Made by a program: the position numbers and the translations under genes
The notes under the pieces: generated by a model
What the model was told of the DNA's origin: nothing
The model's input: the letters and a program-made list of their open reading frames with translations, nothing else
The model's database searches: none
Part shown: one piece after another, positions 59,752-64,000 of the stretch
How the letters are laid out: each line of letters opens with the position of its first letter
How positions within the stretch are numbered: the first letter of the stretch is position 1
Origin: Lutispora thermophila DSM 19022
Lineage (GTDB): Bacteria > Bacillota > Clostridia > Lutisporales > Lutisporaceae
Direction: 5' to 3'
Assembly: GCF_900142105.1 (NCBI RefSeq)
Contig: NZ_FQZS01000008.1
Location: forward strand, 96,274-160,273
DNA: 64,000 nucleotides

Positions 59752-61986
59752 ATGTACTACGCAAAGCCCATTGACGGGCCGGAAGGAAGTTATGAATATC
59801 ATATAAGCAGATGTGTTGAAATTTATCATCAAGAAGTTGAAAGAAATAGCGAAGCAATCAAGAAGATATTGGTAGATGTCGGATATGATCAAAACGATTT
59901 CAAGTTATATTCCTATTTGGCTGTTTCGCTACATGACTTAGGCAAATTGTCAGAAAACTTCCAAAATCAAATGAAAAATAAATTATTTAATAAAAGGCTA
60001 AGAAGCATCAAATTCAGACATGAGGTATTATCAACACTCTATATGGCATTGGCTACACAGAATTACCTTAGACATAATAAAGATTCTTTCCCATTTCATT
60101 ATTATACTGTTTTATCTCACCATAAGTGCCTGGATATAAATTTCAGCAGTTTTTTTCGTGAAAGAAATATAAATGAAGATTGGTTTTTATTGAAGCAAAA
60201 CGAGTATGAATATGGTATAAATCTTTCAAAAGAATTGGCAAAGGTAGAAACTGAATTTGTCATGGATATAAGCAAGTATAAGATTAATATAGAGAGTATA
60301 TTTAAGCTATTAGAGAGTTATGTGTTAGAATCATATCTAATTAAATCAAATCTAAGTAAAAGCAACATAAGGATGCTATATTCATTATACAAAGGATTGC
60401 TACAATACTGTGATTGGATTGCTTCATCAGATAAAGAGCCTATGCAGCAAACATTGAGCCAATCAGAACTCAAAGATAGGATAAAGCAGAAAGTAGAATC
60501 CGAGGGTAAAATATTTGTTGAAAGACAGTTCCATGAAAAATGTGCTATGGCTGCAAAGGATATTGTAGCCATAGCACCTACAGGATCAGGTAAGACAGAG
60601 GCTTCTCTGTTATGGGCTTTGAATTGGGAAAAAAGCAAAGTTATATTTTTAATGCCTACCATGGTTACCTCAAACAGTATTTTCAGCAGGCTTGCCAAGC
60701 ATTATTTTGAGGAAGAGCATTGCGGTTTGGCACATTCTGGTTCTGATGTATATTTTGCAATTGATCCTGATTTTAACGAGAAAGAAAGGTTAGAATTGCT
60801 TCAATACAAAGTTTTTATACCACCTGTTATGGTTTCTACCATTGATCAAATGCTTACCAGCGGTTTTAATACAGGTCATTGGTGCTTGAAGGAATATGCT
60901 CTTGTTGGGAGTTCCATAATCATTGACGAGATTCACGCTTATGATACATTTACTCTGGCTTTGATAACCGAGACTATAAAGAAAATAAAGAAACTACAAG
61001 GACATGTAATGATAATGAGTGCAACTATGCCAAGCTTTTTATTGCAACATTTTACCAAACTGTTGGGCATATCCTCACCGATAGTCGCTGAAGAATTGAT
61101 GAGCAGAAAGCAAAATAAATGGAGATTCATAGATAAAAAGATAGGTGAAATTAAGGGTGAAATAAGAAGTTATATCGATAAAGACAAGAAGGTAGCAGTA
61201 ATAGTCAATAATATTGAAACTGCAAAAAAGTTGTATGAGGAATTTTCATCTGATTATGAAACACTATGTCTTCATTCTGAGTTTATCATGAAAGATAGAA
61301 TAGAAAAAGAGAAGATACTCGAAGAAAATAATGATTATAATATAGTGATATCAACACAGGTGATGGAAGTGTCGTTGGATATCAGTTTTAATATCATGTT
61401 TTCTGAGTGCGCTCCAATAGACAGCCTCGTACAAAGGGCAGGAAGATGTAATAGAAAAGGAGAGTATGAAGATTCGGAGTTTATAGTGTTTGATTACTCT
61501 GAAATCTCTGAGAAGTATGTTTATAGGGATCGCAGCGATATTCTGGCTAAAACTAAGGAAGTAGTAAGGAACAATCAGAGGCTCTTGTCAGAAAGAGAAA
61601 TATTCCAAATGGTGAGTGAAGTATATGAAGGTTTTAACATATATGATGAAAACTATAAAAAGGGACAACAGCTATATGAAGAAATTGTAGAAGAAGAGAC
61701 AATTTTTGACTTGAATTATGATGAGGAAAGATTGCAAACAAGGTTAATAGATAATATAAAGATTTCTATTATACCTTATGCTTATAAAGATATTGTGGAA
61801 GAACTGTTTGAGAAGGGAGAGTACGCAAAAATAGCTTTATACGAAGTACCTGTTGGAATAGGAAGATTTAATAAGTATATTCGCAGAAATTACTGTGAAA
61901 ACCCATATAAATTGCCTATATACACCATTGAGTACAATAGTGATATGGGAATAGTCTATAATGACAATACTATTGAAATGATATGA
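59752..61986 (+). CDS. cas3: Cas3 helicase-nuclease with N-terminal HD domain
   Basis: The ATG at 59752, 5 nt after GGGGTG, is the likely start (744 residues); an ATG at 59731 overlapping the cas5 stop is possible. The HD nuclease (about 15-220) has HISRC, SLHDLGKLSENF near 60, KFRHEVLS and SHHKCLD metal ligands. The SF2 helicase follows with Walker A APTGSGKTE near 275, motif II IIIDEIHAYD near 392 (DEIH), motif III MSATMP and motif VI VQRAGRCNRKG near 560. It unwinds and degrades the Cascade-bound target strand. All catalytic motifs are intact. Confidence 0.94.
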   Translation: MYYAKPIDGPEGSYEYHISRCVEIYHQEVERNSEAIKKILVDVGYDQNDFKLYSYLAVSLHDLGKLSENFQNQMKNKLFNKRLRSIKFRHEVLSTLYMALATQNYLRHNKDSFPFHYYTVLSHHKCLDINFSSFFRERNINEDWFLLKQNEYEYGINLSKELAKVETEFVMDISKYKINIESIFKLLESYVLESYLIKSNLSKSNIRMLYSLYKGLLQYCDWIASSDKEPMQQTLSQSELKDRIKQKVESEGKIFVERQFHEKCAMAAKDIVAIAPTGSGKTEASLLWALNWEKSKVIFLMPTMVTSNSIFSRLAKHYFEEEHCGLAHSGSDVYFAIDPDFNEKERLELLQYKVFIPPVMVSTIDQMLTSGFNTGHWCLKEYALVGSSIIIDEIHAYDTFTLALITETIKKIKKLQGHVMIMSATMPSFLLQHFTKLLGISSPIVAEELMSRKQNKWRFIDKKIGEIKGEIRSYIDKDKKVAVIVNNIETAKKLYEEFSSDYETLCLHSEFIMKDRIEKEKILEENNDYNIVISTQVMEVSLDISFNIMFSECAPIDSLVQRAGRCNRKGEYEDSEFIVFDYSEISEKYVYRDRSDILAKTKEVVRNNQRLLSEREIFQMVSEVYEGFNIYDENYKKGQQLYEEIVEEETIFDLNYDEERLQTRLIDNIKISIIPYAYKDIVEELFEKGEYAKIALYEVPVGIGRFNKYIRRNYCENPYKLPIYTIEYNSDMGIVYNDNTIEMI

Positions 61987-61994
61987 GGTGGGAA

Positions 61995-62486
61995 ATGGTA
62001 GTCAATGGAACTCTTATATGGTACTATGCCATATGCAAACGCGAAGTTTGGCTTATGAGCAGAAATATTACTCCTGATCAGAAAGACACAAATATTGAAA
62101 TAGGTCGGTTCTTACATGAGACTTATTACAATAGGTCAAAAAAGGAAATAGAATTTGGAAATGTTAAATTTGATGTCCTTGTTAATACAAAAGATGAACT
62201 TGTAATTGGAGAAACCAAGAAGACTTCTAAGTTTGAGGAAGCTTCAACTATGCAATTGCTTTATTATATAAGAGAATTAAGAAGAGCAGGGATAAATGCC
62301 AAGGGTGTCTTGCTTTATCCGGAGGAAAGAAAAAGAGTAGAGGTTGAATTTACTGAAGAAAAAAATATGTTATTAGAAAAAGCAGAAGATGAAATTGGGC
62401 GTATTATAAATGATGCAACTCCACCACCGGTTGTAAAGAATAAATATTGCAAAAGCTGTGGATATAGAGAGTATTGCTATGCTTAA
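61995..62486 (+). CDS. cas4: Cas4 Fe-S exonuclease for spacer acquisition
   Basis: The ATG at 61995 after GAGGTGGGAA is preferred over 61983 and gives 163 residues. It has the N-terminal Cys (YAICKREVWLMSRN), HETYY, the RecB-nuclease core (KFDVLVN, VIGETKKTSKFEEASTMQLLYY with Asp, Glu, Lys and Gln) and the C-terminal Cys triad YCKSCGYREYCYA for a [4Fe-4S] cluster. It trims prespacers and helps select the PAM with Cas1-Cas2. Confidence 0.93.
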   Translation: MVVNGTLIWYYAICKREVWLMSRNITPDQKDTNIEIGRFLHETYYNRSKKEIEFGNVKFDVLVNTKDELVIGETKKTSKFEEASTMQLLYYIRELRRAGINAKGVLLYPEERKRVEVEFTEEKNMLLEKAEDEIGRIINDATPPPVVKNKYCKSCGYREYCYA

Positions 62487-62495
62487 GGGGGTCAT

Positions 62496-63491
62496 GTGTT
62501 GAAAAGAGATATATATGTATTTAATGACGGAGAAATAAGAAGAAAAGATAATACAATACTCTTTGAGACGGAAACAGGTAAAAAGTATATTCCTGTAGAA
62601 GAAATAAATAATATATGGATTTTTGGTGAAGTTACTCTTAATAAAACCTTTTTAGATTTTGTGTCACAAAAGGAAATATGTCTTCATTTTTTTAATTATT
62701 ATGGCTACTATAGCGGCAGTTTCTATCCAAGAGAACATTTGAACTCTGGATATGTGATACTTAAACAGGTAGAGCACTATTTAGATTATGCGAAAAGAAT
62801 GGAAATAGCTAGGGAAATAATTATTACAGGTATAAAGAACATTATTGTTATACTGAAATACTACAATGGAAGAGGTTTAGATCTTAGTCAGAGGATTGAT
62901 AATATAACAAATATGATGGAGGATATGAAAGAGGTTAATAAAATTGAACAACTGATGGCTCTGGAAGGAAATATAAGAGATGAGTATTATAGCTGCTTCA
63001 ATGATATTCTTAAGAATGAAGATTTTAAGTTCACTCAGCGCAGTAAAAGGCCACCCCTTGATAATATCAATTCCCTTATCAGTTTTGGAAATTCAATAAT
63101 GTATACAACAGTCTTAGGCGAGATATATCAAACACAATTAGATCCAAGGATAGGGTATTTGCATTCAACCAATGAGAGACGATTTACTCTAAATCTTGAT
63201 ATAGCTGAAATATTTAAGCCTATTGTTGTGGATAGAACCATATTTTCATTGATAAATAGGGGTGTCATAATAGCGAAAGATTTTGAAAAAGATTTCAATG
63301 GCATATTGATGTCTGAGAAAGGAAAGAAAAAATTCATAGAAGAGTATAATGGCAAGTTAGATGCGGTAATAAAGCATCCTAGGCTAAATACCAGTGTTAG
63401 CTACAAACGATTGATACGATTAGAACTTTATAAAATACAAAAGCATATAACCGAAGGGGAAAAATATAAAGGTTTTGTAGCGGGGTGGTAG
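62496..63491 (+). CDS. cas1: Cas1 integrase
   Basis: A GTG at 62496 (or the next codon, TTG) after TTAAGGGGG opens 331 residues. The N-terminal beta domain (RDIYVFNDGEIRRKDNTI, EEINNIWIFGEV) precedes the helical catalytic domain with metal ligands Glu157 (ALEGNIRDEYY), His223 (IGYLHSTNERR) and Asp235 (LNLDIAEIFKPIVVDR). It integrates new spacers next to the leader together with Cas2. One nt separates its stop from the cas2 start. Confidence 0.95.
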   Translation: MLKRDIYVFNDGEIRRKDNTILFETETGKKYIPVEEINNIWIFGEVTLNKTFLDFVSQKEICLHFFNYYGYYSGSFYPREHLNSGYVILKQVEHYLDYAKRMEIAREIIITGIKNIIVILKYYNGRGLDLSQRIDNITNMMEDMKEVNKIEQLMALEGNIRDEYYSCFNDILKNEDFKFTQRSKRPPLDNINSLISFGNSIMYTTVLGEIYQTQLDPRIGYLHSTNERRFTLNLDIAEIFKPIVVDRTIFSLINRGVIIAKDFEKDFNGILMSEKGKKKFIEEYNGKLDAVIKHPRLNTSVSYKRLIRLELYKIQKHITEGEKYKGFVAGW

Positions 63492-63492
63492 C

Positions 63493-63756
63493 ATGTTTGT
63501 AATTTTATTCTATGACTTTGGAGAAAAAAGAGTAGGGAAAGCGCTGAAGATTTGTAGAAAATATTTGACTTGGGTACAGAACTCTGTTTTTGAAGGAGAA
63601 ATAACACAAGCTAACCTAAAGAAGCTAAAACATGAGCTATCATCTAAAATGGACAAAGAGGAAGATTCTTTAATTATATACACATTTGCTAATATGAAGT
63701 ATTCTACAAGAGAAGTAATAGGATTAGAAAAAAATCCCCAATCCATTTTTCTTTAA
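63493..63756 (+). CDS. cas2: Cas2
   Basis: The 87-residue ferredoxin-fold protein bridges Cas1 dimers. The conserved Asp8 in ILFYDFGEKRVGK, the KYLTWVQNSVFEGE segment and the IIYTFANMKY strand are typical. Its last codons (GLEKNPQSIFL) and the following leader are the segment that recurs at 54013-54192 upstream of array 1. Confidence 0.95.
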   Translation: MFVILFYDFGEKRVGKALKICRKYLTWVQNSVFEGEITQANLKKLKHELSSKMDKEEDSLIIYTFANMKYSTREVIGLEKNPQSIFL

Positions 63757-63901
63757 TTCCCGTCGACCTGTAATCTTGTAAAAAACCCTGGACATCGATA
63801 GAAATAGAAAATGGCTAAAATAAAGAGGTATTGGGTTTTACTATTAAAAAATATATTGGTATAATAAAATTAAAAACGTAGTAAATGTGCCATGTGCACG
63901 G
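63757..63901 (+). promoter_or_regulatory. CRISPR leader of the second array
   Basis: It is homologous to the first leader (54049-54192) over its whole length, beginning with GTCGACCTGTAATC and ending GTAGTAAATGTGCCATGTGCACGG against the first repeat, and follows cas2 directly. Confidence 0.88.
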
Positions 63902-64000
63902 GTACCTGGACTACCTATAAGGAATTGAAACAGAAGAAATTAATATCAACTATATCTGCTACTACAGTACCTAGACTACCTATAAGGAATTGAAACAAAA
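63902..64000 (+). CRISPR. Type I-B CRISPR array 2, leader-proximal start only
   Basis: Two repeats (63902-63931 and 63967-63996) with a 35-bp spacer between them are visible before the window ends; the next spacer begins AAAA. The second repeat is identical to the array 1 repeat. The first repeat has G instead of A at position 7 (GTACCTGGAC). The array continues beyond the window. Confidence 0.95.

Overview
The window looks like a chromosomal stretch of a low-GC, anaerobic, motile, amino-acid- and peptide-fermenting Firmicute (Clostridia/Tissierellia type). The support is AT-rich sequence with strong GGAGG ribosome sites, a double-cubane [4Fe-4S] reductase with its activase, a V/A-type rotary ATPase, tryptophanase, two chemoreceptors, two sigma-54 enhancer-binding regulators and a clostridial-style type I-B CRISPR system. 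No rRNA, tRNA, intact transposase or prophage was seen.

Region 1 (1-7.5 kb): the end of a double-cubane reductase, a DUF3343 protein and the activase; a membrane glycosyltransferase; then hisS behind a leader that encodes a 22-residue peptide with His-Ile-His-His-His, followed by competing hairpins and a terminator. This is a translation-coupled histidine attenuator rather than the T-box expected in Firmicutes. A chemoreceptor with a C-terminal sensor-like domain lies between two copies of a palindromic REP-like element. A gamma-carbonic anhydrase follows.

Region 2 (7.5-24.3 kb) is a sigma-54 neighbourhood. A leftward group (PatB/MalY-type C-S lyase, AbgT transporter, M24 peptidase, CoA-disulfide reductase with rhodanese domain) and a rightward M20 amidohydrolase flank a PAS-AAA+ activator. 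Both transcription units have clear -24/-12 elements. A second PAS-AAA+ activator, a chemoreceptor and tryptophanase follow; tnaA has a third -24/-12 promoter and an upstream palindrome. An Lrp-type regulator and pruA complete the amino-acid catabolic block.

Region 3 (24.3-34.8 kb): a secreted beta-propeller protein, an AbgA-like amidohydrolase, two decayed genes (3' end of a dihydrolipoamide dehydrogenase and a frameshifted PPC-domain gene), a SEC-C protein, and a two-component system with a two-gene ABC exporter of the peptide-antibiotic resistance kind.

Region 4 (34.8-50.9 kb): a nine-gene V/A-ATPase operon; an sdpR-sdpI pair whose promoter is covered by a 50-bp palindrome; surface and secreted proteins (DUF4397, SH3 plus DUF4015 lipoprotein, S-layer-homology protein); and an AraC regulator.

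Region 5 (50.9-64 kb): a degenerate kilobase, a WYL regulator and a rearranged type I-B (Cst1/Cst2-like) CRISPR locus. The order is cas6 copy A, leader, 20-spacer array, cas6 copy B, cas8b, cas7, cas5, cas3, cas4, cas1, cas2, leader, second array running off the window. Between cas6 copy A and the first leader lies a short hybrid of the first codons of a cas8 and the last codons of a cas2. This is the footprint of a whole-locus duplication followed by deletion of cas8-cas2 from one copy.
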